Origin: Microbacterium profundi
GTDB lineage: Bacteria; Actinomycetota; Actinomycetes; Actinomycetales; Microbacteriaceae
DNA: 64,000 bases
Reading direction: 5' to 3'
NCBI RefSeq assembly: GCF_000763375.1
Contig: NZ_JPSY01000001.1
Coordinates: 248,001 to 312,000, forward strand
Positions 46,732 to 55,266 of this stretch are shown piece by piece; position 1 is the stretch's first letter; every line of letters starts with the position of its first letter. Below the pieces are notes generated by a model. That model searched no databases, was not told where the DNA came from, and saw nothing but the letters and a program-made list of their open reading frames with translations. A program made the position numbers and the translations under genes.

Positions 46732-47890
46732 GCGAGCATGGCAGCTCATGCCGAAGCGTTTCCAGGATGCCGTCGCCTCCAATATCGATCGCCTTCAGGG
46801 TGTGAGCGTGCCGGCGCCGCCGCTTCCTGAAATGGACAAGCCCTACCGAATGCTCATCGGGCCAGTGAACTACGCAGGTCAGGGATATCGATGGGCGCGG
46901 GCAGCGGAGACGAGCGGTCTCGTATCCGCGCGCAATTATGTGCACACGGGTAACAATCCGTTCGGGTACGACGCTGATCATCTGGTGTCCTGGCGAACCT
47001 CCGAGCATTCACGCGAATGGCAGCACGCGATGCTGGATGTCATCCGACGCGACTACACGCACGTCCTCATCGAAGCCTGCTTCCCCATCCTCGGTGGCAT
47101 GTTCAGCGGAGACGTGCGACGCCAGGTCGCTCTACTGCGCCAGGCAGGTATCAAGGTAGGTGTGGTCGGCCATGGCACGGACGTACGCCTGCCCTCGACA
47201 CACCTCCACAGCACACCGTATTCACACTTCGGCGACGGTGCGGAGACCTGGGCCCCGGTCGACGAGATAGAGAAGAACGTCGCCGAGAATCTCGCACTCA
47301 TCGCAGATCTCGACGTTCCTGTCTTCGTCTCAACCGCGGGTCTCCTACTCGATCTGCCGAACGCGCATTTCCTCGGTGTCGTGATCGATCCTGAACGATG
47401 GCGCACCACGTCGGCACCCCTGGTTCGAGATCGGCCACGAGTCATACATGCTCCGACGCAGACTCATGTGAAGGGGACGCATATGATCGCACCTATCGCA
47501 CGACGGCTCGATGAGGAAGGGCTGATCGAGTATGTCGAGCTTGAGGGGATCGCGAATCAAGACATGCCGCGGATGTTCGCGGATGCCGACGTCATCCTTG
47601 ACCAGTTCCGAGTCGGCGATTATGGCGTCGGCGCATGCGAGGCCATGGCGAGCGGTCGCGTCGTGCTCACCTACGTCACGGAACAGGTGCGCACTGAAGT
47701 AGAGCGCCATGCCGGGATGCCGCTCCCCATCCCCCGCGTGACGATCGAGACCCTGGAGGCAACACTCAGAGATATCGTCGCTCGCCGGGACGAACACCAG
47801 GCCCTGGCCGCGACGGGACCCGAGTACATTCGCCGTCTCCACAACGGATCGTTCTCTCGCGATGTGCTGATGCGAGAATTTCTCAGCTGA
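46715..47890 (+). CDS. GT-B-like glycosyltransferase, paralogue C
   Basis: The 391-residue protein starts at ATG 46715, with AGGAAGG nine bases upstream, chosen over an in-frame TTG at 46691. Blocks are MLIGPVNYAGQGYRWARA, SARNYVHTGNNPFGYDAD, THVLIEACFP, GHGTDVRLPSTH, VFVSTAGLLLDLPNAHF, HVKGTHMI, and MPRMFADADVILDQFRVGDYG followed by ACEAMASGRVV. It is closer to paralogue A in the ANY/ARNYxxxGxxxFG region. It is followed after four bases by a GT4 gene. Confidence 0.82.
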   Translation: MHPLAERAWQLMPKRFQDAVASNIDRLQGVSVPAPPLPEMDKPYRMLIGPVNYAGQGYRWARAAETSGLVSARNYVHTGNNPFGYDADHLVSWRTSEHSREWQHAMLDVIRRDYTHVLIEACFPILGGMFSGDVRRQVALLRQAGIKVGVVGHGTDVRLPSTHLHSTPYSHFGDGAETWAPVDEIEKNVAENLALIADLDVPVFVSTAGLLLDLPNAHFLGVVIDPERWRTTSAPLVRDRPRVIHAPTQTHVKGTHMIAPIARRLDEEGLIEYVELEGIANQDMPRMFADADVILDQFRVGDYGVGACEAMASGRVVLTYVTEQVRTEVERHAGMPLPIPRVTIETLEATLRDIVARRDEHQALAATGPEYIRRLHNGSFSRDVLMREFLS

Positions 47891-47894
47891 GTCC

Positions 47895-49052
47895 ATGCGC
47901 GTCACAATCGTCTCAAGAATCTACCGGCCCGAGCCCGCTGCGGCTTCGATCTACCTCGGCGCTGTCGCCGATGAGCTCCTCAACCAAGGACATGCCGTTG
48001 ACGTGATCACCGCGGCTCCGCCGCGCGGCACACAGGTGCGATCTCGCGGCGAGCGCGTCAGGACGCTGCCTGTTCTCCGTGACAGGAACGGGTACGTACG
48101 TGGGTACATCCCGTACATGAGCTTCGACATCCCGCTGGCGATCCGGCTGCTGTTCACGCGTCGACCGGACGTCGTACTGATGGAACCGCCACCGACGACC
48201 GGGGTGGTCGTACGCACCATCTGCGCCCTGCGGAGGCTGCCGTATGTGTACGACGCGGCGGACGTCTGGTCAGATGCCGCCCAGCTTGAGCCGGTTTCAC
48301 CGTTCGTGGTGAAAGTTCTCCGTGCCTTGGAAACTTTCGCTCTGCACGGCGCGACTCATATCGTGACGATATCGCAAGGGGTCATGGATCGTCTCAGGGC
48401 CCTCGGAATCACCCGTGCCGTGACGCTGACCGGCTTCGGGGCCGATACGCACGAGTTCCCCCTGTCGAAAAGGAGCCCCGAACCGCTATTCGTCTACGCG
48501 GGCAGTTACTCCGCATCACACGGTGCGGAGATCCTGATTGACGCATTCGCACGATTCCTGCCCACCCATCCGGACTATGTGCTCCGATTCATCGGCAACG
48601 GCAGCGAGCGTCACCTGGTCGAGGCGCGAGCAGGAGCGTTGGGAATCGAGGACAGGATCGAGTACCTCGAGCCTGTCCCCCCAGCGGAGTTGCTGCCCCA
48701 TCTGGGGGCGGCTGCAGCGAGTCTCGCGACGATCAAGCCCAGCACCGTCTACGAGTATTCATACGCGTCGAAAGCATTCTCATCCTTATCCGCGGGGTGC
48801 CCTGTGCTCTTCGCTGGTTCGGGGCCGACTGGTTCGCTCATCGACGCAGCCAACGAGCATGTTCGCGCCGGGGCGTCGTGCATTTACGACGTCGACTCGA
48901 TCGCGGCGGCGATGGCCGAACTGGCTGATAACCGTTCTACACCGGACCAGCGAGCAGCATTGAGCGCATGGACCGCGCAGGAGCATTCCATGTCGGCGGT
49001 AGCTCGTCGAGTCGTCGCGGTTCTGACCTCGGTCGTCGCAGAACGGGGCTGA
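47895..49052 (+). CDS. GT4 glycosyltransferase (WbuB-like)
   Basis: The 385-residue GT-B enzyme has an N-terminal segment VSRIYRPEPAAASIYLGAVADEL, PPPTTGVVVRTIC, and the conserved YDAADVWSDAAQ (the D-x-W-P-D-type motif of WbuB-like enzymes), then THIVTISQGVMDRL. The donor domain has FVYAGSYSASHGAEILIDAF, IEYLEPVPPAELLPHLG, and a C-terminal K-AFSSLSAGCPVLF loop. WbuB homologues add FucNAc or related sugars in O-antigen synthesis. It sits between GT-B paralogues C and D in one operon. Confidence 0.87.
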   Translation: MRVTIVSRIYRPEPAAASIYLGAVADELLNQGHAVDVITAAPPRGTQVRSRGERVRTLPVLRDRNGYVRGYIPYMSFDIPLAIRLLFTRRPDVVLMEPPPTTGVVVRTICALRRLPYVYDAADVWSDAAQLEPVSPFVVKVLRALETFALHGATHIVTISQGVMDRLRALGITRAVTLTGFGADTHEFPLSKRSPEPLFVYAGSYSASHGAEILIDAFARFLPTHPDYVLRFIGNGSERHLVEARAGALGIEDRIEYLEPVPPAELLPHLGAAAASLATIKPSTVYEYSYASKAFSSLSAGCPVLFAGSGPTGSLIDAANEHVRAGASCIYDVDSIAAAMAELADNRSTPDQRAALSAWTAQEHSMSAVARRVVAVLTSVVAERG

Positions 49053-49053
49053 G

Positions 49054-50277
49054 ATGCGCGGAATGATTTCAGGACTCACGGAATGGCTTATGAGTCACCG
49101 TTCGTCCCTGCCAGGCTGGATGAACCGTGCGATGGAGTCGGTCGCGCGAAACCCTGACGGCTTCATCGGGCGGTTGGCATCACAGCTCCTCGGCAGTGCG
49201 CAAGTCGCGCCGACGACGGTCCCCCGCACGCCTATCCGTCTCTACATCGCGCCGACCAACTACTCAGGTCAGGCTCATGCTTGGGCACGCTCAGTCGAAC
49301 ACGCGAACTCCCAGATCGGTGCCAGGAATCTCGCGGTCGAACTGCCGGGAGGGTTTCGCTTCGCGGCTGACACGATCGTTCCCATCACAACGGTGAATGC
49401 GTCGCAAAGCTGGGCGGATGCGGAGTGGGAGGCAGCCAACCAGTTCACCCACGTTCTCGTGGAGGCTGAGAGGTCGATGTTCGGGCGAAAGTTCGACCGC
49501 GACCTCGCGGCAGAGATCGCCGCTCTGAAGGAGAGTGGAGTGTCAGTCGCCTACATCTGCCACGGCACGGACATCCGCCAACCTGATCGGCATGCGCAGC
49601 GCACGCCTTGGTCTCCGTATCCGGAAGATCCGCGAACAGCCGCATTGCGTGCGGACGCAGAGAAGAACCTCGCGCTACTTCGGGCGCTCCCACTGCCGAC
49701 CTTCGTGTCCACACCGGATCTGCTCGACGACGTGCCGTGGGCGACGTGGTGCCCTGTTGTGGTGGACCCCCAGGTATTCGCGACCGCATCCGCGCCATTC
49801 GCCGCCGGAACACCTCGAGTTCTTCACGTCTCGAGTTCCGCCGTACAGAAGGGCAGCCATTACATCGAACCAGCGCTCGCGCCGTTGCGCGAGGACGGCA
49901 GCATCGAGTACGACCTGGTCAGTGGGGCACCTTCGACGGCGATGCCTGGCATCTATGCTGCGGCGGACATCGTTCTCGACCAGTTCCGGCTCGGTTCCTA
50001 TGGAGTTGCCGCATGCGAGGCGATGGCGGCCGGACGCGTCGTCGTCGGTCATGTTCTTCCGTCGGTTCGCACCAATGTCAGAGAGCTGACCGGTCTCGAT
50101 CTACCGATCGTTGAAGCGACGCCGGGCACTCTTCATGACGTCGTTCTGCATCTTCTCCACCATGCTGACGAGTCTCGCGCCATCGCCAAAGCCGGAATTA
50201 CCTTCGTCAGCACTGTTCATGCCGGTTCAGCAAGTGCGCGAGCCCTCATCGATGGGTGGATCGCGAAGTCACGCTGA
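49054..50277 (+). CDS. GT-B-like glycosyltransferase, paralogue D
   Basis: The 407-residue protein carries the common blocks LYIAPTNYSGQAHAWARSVE, IGARNLAVELPGGF, THVLVEAERSMFG, CHGTDIRQPDRH, TFVSTPDLLDDVPWATW, VQKGSHYI, and MPGIYAAADIVLDQFRLGSYG followed by ACEAMAAGRVVVGH. It is the nearest relative of paralogue B. Start at 49054, or at in-frame ATGs shortly after; no clear Shine-Dalgarno site, so translation may be coupled to the GT4 gene one base upstream. The end overlaps the acyltransferase pseudogene by nine bases. Confidence 0.82.
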   Translation: MRGMISGLTEWLMSHRSSLPGWMNRAMESVARNPDGFIGRLASQLLGSAQVAPTTVPRTPIRLYIAPTNYSGQAHAWARSVEHANSQIGARNLAVELPGGFRFAADTIVPITTVNASQSWADAEWEAANQFTHVLVEAERSMFGRKFDRDLAAEIAALKESGVSVAYICHGTDIRQPDRHAQRTPWSPYPEDPRTAALRADAEKNLALLRALPLPTFVSTPDLLDDVPWATWCPVVVDPQVFATASAPFAAGTPRVLHVSSSAVQKGSHYIEPALAPLREDGSIEYDLVSGAPSTAMPGIYAAADIVLDQFRLGSYGVAACEAMAAGRVVVGHVLPSVRTNVRELTGLDLPIVEATPGTLHDVVLHLLHHADESRAIAKAGITFVSTVHAGSASARALIDGWIAKSR

Positions 50278-51339
50278 GGCGGAGGCAAGTGCCGCATCAC
50301 GACGCGCCTGATCCCGACGATCCTTCCATCGGCGCATGCGACGTTCGGCTGGACGCTCGACGAAACTGTGCAGCGCCCAGGCCGCGACCAGATCGATGAC
50401 CAGTAGACCCGCGAACCATGCGAGGTTGCTCCAGGCCGCTGGCTGATACCCGAAGACACGGAGGGCGATGTAGATGAATGTCGCGTGGATGAGGTAGAAG
50501 GCGAAAGACCATTCGCCCAGCTTCACCTGGATCTTCGATTCGAAGAAGGATCGACGTCCTTTCAGTGCGTGGGCGGCCAGCGCGACGATGGCAAGTCCGC
50601 AGGCGACGGTGAACAATTCATTCGTGAGCGCCGGAATCGACCGCAGCCCTGGTACGGCACCGAAGAAGCGGTTACTGACCACCTGCAGCACGATCACGGC
50701 TCCAAGCGATCCAATCCCGACCAGAGGGTGGATGCGGGGACGCCAGCCGGATCGCATGGCCCAAGCGAGCGCCATGCCGAGGATGAACTCGGGAAGACGT
50801 TGGATCGGCAATGGCACATCGGCGAGCCATGACCCGGGCCAAAGAACCACGGAAATCCGGTAGGCGAAGGCGTACGCTACGACTCCCCCCGCCAGCAGCA
50901 GCGCGCCACGACGGGCGAGAGGGACGAGGAATCTTGAGATCCACGGGTGCAGGGCGTAGAAGAAGGCCTCGCACGTGAGGGTCCACGCAGCGGGGTTGCC
51001 GGAGAAGAGAATCGTCGGGTTCGACCACCATGCCTGGAGCAGGACCACGGATAGGAGAAGAATGCCGAGATCGAAGGGCTTGAGGAAGCTCCCCTCCGCG
51101 ATAGGTGCAAGCGAGTAGAACACCGGGATGGCGACGAGCAGCGCGACCATGTGCGCCGGCCAGATACGTGCGAACCTGCGCCAGTAGAACGTCGAGGTGG
51201 GGAGTTCGGGCCGCGCAGACCAAGTAAGTACGAATCCGGAGAGCACGAAGAAGAAGGTCACTCCGAGGTAGCCGTTCAGCACCACAGTCGTGAGCACATC
51301 TGGCAGCGGTAACGGCGCAAAATTGTTCAGGTCCCTCTT
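50269..51339 (-). pseudogene. Acyltransferase family 3 gene, C-terminal part cut by an IS element
   Basis: This is the 3' part of an OafA-like integral membrane O-acyltransferase. After the IS junction it reads KRDLNNFAPLPLPDVL, then LGVTFFFVLSGFVLTWS, FYWRRFARIWPAHM (the catalytic-type R-R-x-x-R-x-x-P motif) and about nine further transmembrane helices. It ends in a basic cytosolic tail with no SGNH domain. The missing start, with the catalytic His region, lies on the other side of the element at 52837-52997. Such enzymes O-acylate surface glycans. The gene is broken, although a TTG inside the IS end could allow a truncated product. Confidence 0.88.
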
Positions 51340-51360
51340 TGTCAAGCTGGTTGTGAGTCG
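51340..51360 (+). repeat. Left terminal inverted repeat of the IS3 element
   Basis: It begins TGTCAAGCTG and matches the right end in inverted orientation, with one gap after the tenth base. Confidence 0.85.
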
Positions 51361-51383
51361 TTCATGATCAGTAGGGAGTCAGG

Positions 51384-51791
51384 GTGATGACTGTCAGTCC
51401 AGGGTTCACGGCCATGGAGATCCGTGAGATCGTGCACGAGTATCAGGTGCAGCCGCACGGTCAGAAGCGGCCGTGGCTCGCCGCGCGGGGCGTGTCGTAT
51501 GCCCGGCTGCGGCGGTGGCGCGACGCGGTGTTCGAGGGTGACCTCGACCGGGGGCTGGTCCCGCGAGAAGGTAGTGGTATGACGATCCCACCGAGCAAGC
51601 GCACCGCGCTGGAGAAGCAGCGTGCGAGAGAACGCGCCGCGCATGAGAACGAGGTGACGCGGTTGACCGCGCGGGTGCGGGAGCTGGAGGACACCAACGA
51701 TGCGCTGGGAAAAGCTATCGGGCTCTTGCACGCGATGAGCGAGCCAGAGCCCGCCGAGATCCCGACGACGACCGATCCGTCGAGTTCCTGA
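51384..51791 (+). CDS. IS3 transposase OrfA (helix-turn-helix subunit)
   Basis: The 135-residue protein has an N-terminal helix-turn-helix region (about 10-55; FTAMEIREIVHEYQVQ, VSYARLRRWRDAVF). A C-terminal leucine/arginine-rich coiled coil follows (~75-115), typical of OrfA proteins that bind the IS ends and oligomerise. The start is GTG 51384 or ATG 51387. A G-GGA-AAA heptamer near its 3' end would allow a -1 shift into orfB. Confidence 0.87.
   Translation: MMTVSPGFTAMEIREIVHEYQVQPHGQKRPWLAARGVSYARLRRWRDAVFEGDLDRGLVPREGSGMTIPPSKRTALEKQRARERAAHENEVTRLTARVRELEDTNDALGKAIGLLHAMSEPEPAEIPTTTDPSSS
51707..51713 (+). promoter_or_regulatory. Programmed -1 frameshift heptamer GGGAAAA
   Basis: In the orfA frame the codons read G-GGA-AAA; slipping back one base gives GGG-AAA. 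The -1 frame is then open from 51713 through to the orfB ATG at 51794 without a stop. This fits production of an OrfAB fusion transposase. Confidence 0.7.
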
Positions 51792-51793
51792 GC

Positions 51794-52819
51794 ATGGAGA
51801 ACGACCTCGTGGCGGAGTTGGTCGGGATCACCGGATCCCAGCGGCAGGCGCTGGAGCTGACGGGGGTGTCCCGGTCGACGTGGCACTACCGGCAGCACCC
51901 GCGGGACCGGGTCGCCGATCCGATCCCGCAGACCGAGCGGGCGTACCAGTCGCGGATCAGCGAGCCGGACCGGGAGAAGATCACCGAGCACATCCTGTCC
52001 GGGTGGGCGGGACAGAACTCCGTCGATCACGCGTTCGCCTCGGCATGGGACCAAGGGATCATGCTCGGCTCCCGCCGCACCTGGTGGCGGATCGCAGCGG
52101 AGATCGAGGACCAGATGCTGCGCCCGAAGGTCCCGGCTCGTAAGGAGCGCACGGCGCCGCGGAACAAACCCGTGCTGAAGGCGACCGGCCCCGGGCAGGT
52201 TTGGACGTGGGATATCAGTGACCTGTACTCGCCGTGGCGTGGGGTGGTGTTCAAGGCGTACAAGATCACCGACATCTTCTCCCGTGAGATCGTCGGATGG
52301 CGGGTCGAGGACCGTGAGGCCGACCACCTCGCCGTCGAGATGTTCGCGCAGGCGATCGCCATGCACGGCACGCCGTGCATCGTGCACGCCGACAACGGCG
52401 CCGCGATGAAATCGAACCTGCTGCGAGACTTCCTGAAAGAGCAGCACGGCACTGAACTGTCACACAGCCGGCCGTACGTGTCCGATGACAACCCCTTCAG
52501 CGAGGCGGGATTCCGGACCATGAAGTACCGGCCGGGCTACCCGAAAGTCTTCGCCGACCTCGACTCCGCCAGGGCATATCTCGGCGAGTACGTGCCCTGG
52601 TACAACCAGGAGCACAAGCACTCCGGTATCGCGTTGTTCTCCCCGTCCCAGGTCCACGATGGATCCTGGCGCGAGGCCTGGCAGACACGCGAACACGCCC
52701 TGCAACGCTACTTCGAGGCGCACCCGGAACGCTTCCGCGCCCGCCCGAGCACACCCACACCCGCTGGCACGGTCGGGATCAACCTGCCCAACGAGAAACC
52801 ACAAAACAAGGCCGCGTGA
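51794..52819 (+). CDS. IS3 transposase OrfB (DDE integrase core)
   Basis: The 341-residue protein has an N-terminal helical part with SRSTWHYRQ. An rve integrase core follows, with the first Asp in WTWDISDLY, the second in VHADNGAAMKS, and Glu in NPFSEAGFRTMKY, completing the DDE triad. The C-terminal YNQEHKHSGIALFSP is typical of IS3 OrfB. It is in the -1 frame relative to orfA and ends 17 bases before the right IS end. No disruption was seen. Confidence 0.94.
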   Translation: MENDLVAELVGITGSQRQALELTGVSRSTWHYRQHPRDRVADPIPQTERAYQSRISEPDREKITEHILSGWAGQNSVDHAFASAWDQGIMLGSRRTWWRIAAEIEDQMLRPKVPARKERTAPRNKPVLKATGPGQVWTWDISDLYSPWRGVVFKAYKITDIFSREIVGWRVEDREADHLAVEMFAQAIAMHGTPCIVHADNGAAMKSNLLRDFLKEQHGTELSHSRPYVSDDNPFSEAGFRTMKYRPGYPKVFADLDSARAYLGEYVPWYNQEHKHSGIALFSPSQVHDGSWREAWQTREHALQRYFEAHPERFRARPSTPTPAGTVGINLPNEKPQNKAA

Positions 52820-52836
52820 CTCCACACAGCTTGACA
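52816..52836 (-). repeat. Right terminal inverted repeat of the IS3 element
   Basis: Read on the minus strand it begins TGTCAAGCTG, identical to the first ten bases of the left end, then continues with GAGTC in common. Confidence 0.85.
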
Positions 52837-52997
52837 TCGCTCGGGTGGTAAAGGAAGACCACAAATGCCGCCCACCAGCGGAGTCCAGTGAGTGAGTCCA
52901 GTCGAGACGTCGGCTGAGCGAGAGTCGCAGAAGCGTGCAGGGTGGGGTTCCTGTCCAGATCAAGGATTGTCAGATCACCGTCGATCCTACCAATCAC
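52837..52997 (-). pseudogene. Acyltransferase gene, N-terminal part cut by the IS element
   Basis: On the minus strand up to the IS edge the frame reads ATLAQPTSRLDSLTGLRWWA and then AFVVFLYHPS. This is the usual beginning of family 3 acyltransferases (LDSLTGLRWWAAF, followed by the catalytic His in LYH). It continues on the other side of the IS at 51339. The start codon is uncertain; GTG 52997 is the only common start in frame nearby. The rest of 52998-53049 holds the promoter of the next gene. Confidence 0.82.
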
Positions 52998-53036
52998 ATC
53001 GGCAGTCCAAGTTGGCTGCTTGTAGTCGCGACCACG

Positions 53037-53042
53037 TAGGAT
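53037..53042 (+). promoter_or_regulatory. -10 box, leaderless promoter of the GT2 trio
   Basis: TAGGAT is followed by seven bases (CATTCCG) and GTG 53050. Confidence 0.55.
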
Positions 53043-53049
53043 CATTCCG

Positions 53050-54111
53050 GTGAGCGAGTTCGATGTAGACGTGGTGATCCCCGTGCATTCCGAAGCCCGT
53101 CCGATCATGCGTGCAGTGGCATCGGTGACAGACGGGACGAAAGCCGCCGTTCGCGTCATCGTCGTCGCGCACAATATTGATCCTGAGTTGATCGGTCACA
53201 AGCTCGGTGTCTATGCGAAACGTGATGACGTGCGAGTCCTCTCGCTGAATGACGGCATTCACTCACCTGCTGGCCCGATGAATATGGGACTCGATGAGGC
53301 CGCTGCACCGTACGTCTCCCTCCTCGGTTCCGATGATGAGATCGCCGTCGGTGCAATCGACTCATGGCTCCGAATCGCGAAGACTCACAACGCCAGCACC
53401 GTACTCGCACGAATCGACAGGCAGAACAGCGGCCCCGACCCGCACCCGCCGACGCGGCGGGGGCGAACTGTCGACCTTGACCCGGTGAAAGATCGGTTGG
53501 CCTACCGCAGCGCCCCCCTGGGACTCATATCGAGGAAAGACTTCGGGAATCTGCGCTTCACGCCGGGACTGGGTTCAGGAGAGGATCTCGAGTTCACCGC
53601 GACACTATGGTTCACGGGCTCGCGTATCGCGTACGATCGCAACACGCCGGGCTACATCGTGCACGAAGACGGCGGCGATCGCGTCACTTTCGCTGCACGC
53701 ACCGTCGAACAGGATTTTGCCTTCCTGAATGCGATCACGGCCGCCGAGTGGTTCCCGCGTCTCAGCAAGGCGCAGCTCCGCGCCCTCGGCGTGAAGACAC
53801 TCCGCATGCATTTCTTCGATGCCGTGTTGTTGCGGTTGCAGTCCCCGGAAGGAATCGGCGCCCACCGCGCGGACCTCGACCGAGTGCTCGCAAAGATCGA
53901 GAGCTTCGCGCCAGGATCGCTTTCGCTGATGTCGAGGACCGATCGCGCCGTCATCGACGCGATCCGAGCAGAACCAGTGACTCCGGAACACATCATGTGG
54001 CTCCTTTCGGCGCGCTGGGGGCGCAGCCCGAGTGCATTGCTACCGCGAAATCCGTTACTGGCACTGCACCGACAAGCGCCGTTTCGGACGCTGCGCGCGA
54101 CCGTGGCGTGA
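53050..54111 (+). CDS. GT2-like glycosyltransferase, tandem paralogue 1
   Basis: The 353-residue protein has a GT-A start VDVVIPVHSEARPIMRAVAS, a strand VRVIVVAHNIDPELI, the putative metal site GSDDE (93-97 in SLLGSDDEIAVGAIDSWL), and a late acidic acceptor loop GLGSGEDLEF (~174-183). A helical C-terminus of ~120 residues follows. It is the first of three tandem genes with the same layout. The start GTG 53050 is fixed by the leaderless -10. The sugar specificity is unknown. Confidence 0.82.
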   Translation: MSEFDVDVVIPVHSEARPIMRAVASVTDGTKAAVRVIVVAHNIDPELIGHKLGVYAKRDDVRVLSLNDGIHSPAGPMNMGLDEAAAPYVSLLGSDDEIAVGAIDSWLRIAKTHNASTVLARIDRQNSGPDPHPPTRRGRTVDLDPVKDRLAYRSAPLGLISRKDFGNLRFTPGLGSGEDLEFTATLWFTGSRIAYDRNTPGYIVHEDGGDRVTFAARTVEQDFAFLNAITAAEWFPRLSKAQLRALGVKTLRMHFFDAVLLRLQSPEGIGAHRADLDRVLAKIESFAPGSLSLMSRTDRAVIDAIRAEPVTPEHIMWLLSARWGRSPSALLPRNPLLALHRQAPFRTLRATVA

Positions 54112-54114
54112 TCC

Positions 54115-55266
54115 GTGTCCCTGATCGAAGCGAGTATGAGAAACCCGACCGTCGATGTGACCATCGCAGTCCATTCCGCGACAAGGCCGATCGCACGCGC
54201 TGTCGCGTCGGTCATCGACCATACGCGTGCAGCCGTGCGCGTCACCGTGGTTGCCCACAACATCGACCCGGAGATCATTCGCGCCAATCTGGGTGAGTTC
54301 GCTAATCATCCCGACGTTCGGCTTCTTGCGCTGCGCGACAACATCAGTTCGCCAGCTGGGCCCATGAACCTCGGCATGGAACACGCGTCGGCACCATTTC
54401 ACTCGCTTCTCGGTTCTGATGACGAACTCGAGCCGGGTGCCCTGGATTCCTGGCTCGAGCTTCAGCGATCCACGCGGGCGTCCGTGGTGATTGCGCGCAT
54501 ACGCCTCTCCACTGGCGTGTACGACCCGTACCCGCCAGTGCGTAATGGTCGACGGACGACGAAGTTGCACGCCCGCAAGGACCGCCTCCACTACCGCAGT
54601 GCACCCCTCGGGCTTGTCCAGCGAGCACGATTCGGCGATCTTCGTCTGAGCGAAGGTCTGGCCTCTGGGGAGGATCTTGCCTACGCGAGCGCCCTGTGGC
54701 TCACCGGCGGCACGATCGCCTATGATCTGCACGGACCGGCCTACCTCGGCCACGACGACGCGATCGACCGCGTGACGTCGGCTCCACGGCCGCTGGTCGA
54801 GGATTTTGCGTTCCTCGATGAGATCGAAGGCGCACCGTGGTTCGCCGGGCTTTCTCGCGCCGACCGCCGCGCGCTCGTGGTGAAGTTCATTCGCATCCAC
54901 GTGTTCGACGCGATCGCTGCTCGCGTCATCGACCCCGGAGTCGCAGTTGAGCGTGGCGACCTCATCAAAGTCCTCGATCGACTCGAACGAATGGCTCCCG
55001 GCGTGCTCCGGATGCTGTCCCGTGCCGATCGTCATGTGATCGACGCCCTTCGCACAGGAGCCATCGAGTCGCAGGAGTACGTGCCGCTTCTGGCAGCTCG
55101 CTGGAATTACCGCTCCCTGGCTGCGCTGCTGCCGCGCAATCCCGCTCTGATCCTGGCTCCCCAGGCGCCGCTGCGCACTCTTGCTGCGGGTGCACGATCC
55201 CTCTCAGCACGGCACCGCACCCGACCGGATGCGGTGAACACGCATGAAACCCGAGATGCAATATGA
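54115..55266 (+). CDS. GT2-like glycosyltransferase, tandem paralogue 2
   Basis: The 383-residue protein (GTG 54115; ATG 54136 is a good alternative, giving MRNPTVDVTIAVHSATRPI) repeats the architecture of its neighbour: VVAHNIDPEIIRANLGEFA, SSPAGPMNLGMEHA, GSDDELEPGALDSWL, the acceptor loop EGLASGEDLAYA, and HVIDALRTGAIESQEYVPLL near the end. It lies three bases after paralogue 1 and overlaps paralogue 3 by ATGA, so the trio is one operon. Confidence 0.82.
   Translation: MSLIEASMRNPTVDVTIAVHSATRPIARAVASVIDHTRAAVRVTVVAHNIDPEIIRANLGEFANHPDVRLLALRDNISSPAGPMNLGMEHASAPFHSLLGSDDELEPGALDSWLELQRSTRASVVIARIRLSTGVYDPYPPVRNGRRTTKLHARKDRLHYRSAPLGLVQRARFGDLRLSEGLASGEDLAYASALWLTGGTIAYDLHGPAYLGHDDAIDRVTSAPRPLVEDFAFLDEIEGAPWFAGLSRADRRALVVKFIRIHVFDAIAARVIDPGVAVERGDLIKVLDRLERMAPGVLRMLSRADRHVIDALRTGAIESQEYVPLLAARWNYRSLAALLPRNPALILAPQAPLRTLAAGARSLSARHRTRPDAVNTHETRDAI

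Larger units (their letters stand above)
51340..52836 (+). mobile_element. IS3-family insertion sequence, complete, 1497 bp
   Basis: The element is bounded by imperfect terminal inverted repeats: TGTCAAGCTGGTTGTGAGTC on the left, and TGTCAAGCTGTGTGGAGTC read inward from the right. It carries overlapping-phase orfA and orfB with a -1 slippery site and a complete DDE triad, so it may be active. It splits an acyltransferase gene. The flanks (CTCTT on the left, TCGCT on the right) show no obvious short target duplication. Length and gene order match the IS3 family; the exact subgroup was not determined. Confidence 0.93.

Noticed and set aside
51330..51345. Target-site duplication for the IS3 element
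   Set aside because: Bases before 51340 (CTCTT) and after 52836 (TCGCT) do not match at 3, 4 or 5 bases, even when the boundary is moved by one base.
52779..53174. Minus-strand frame covering the right IS end and the start of the GT2 trio as one gene
   Set aside because: It is a chimera of IS end, acyltransferase N-terminus and antisense of the GT2 gene; only the acyltransferase part (52837-52997) carries homology.
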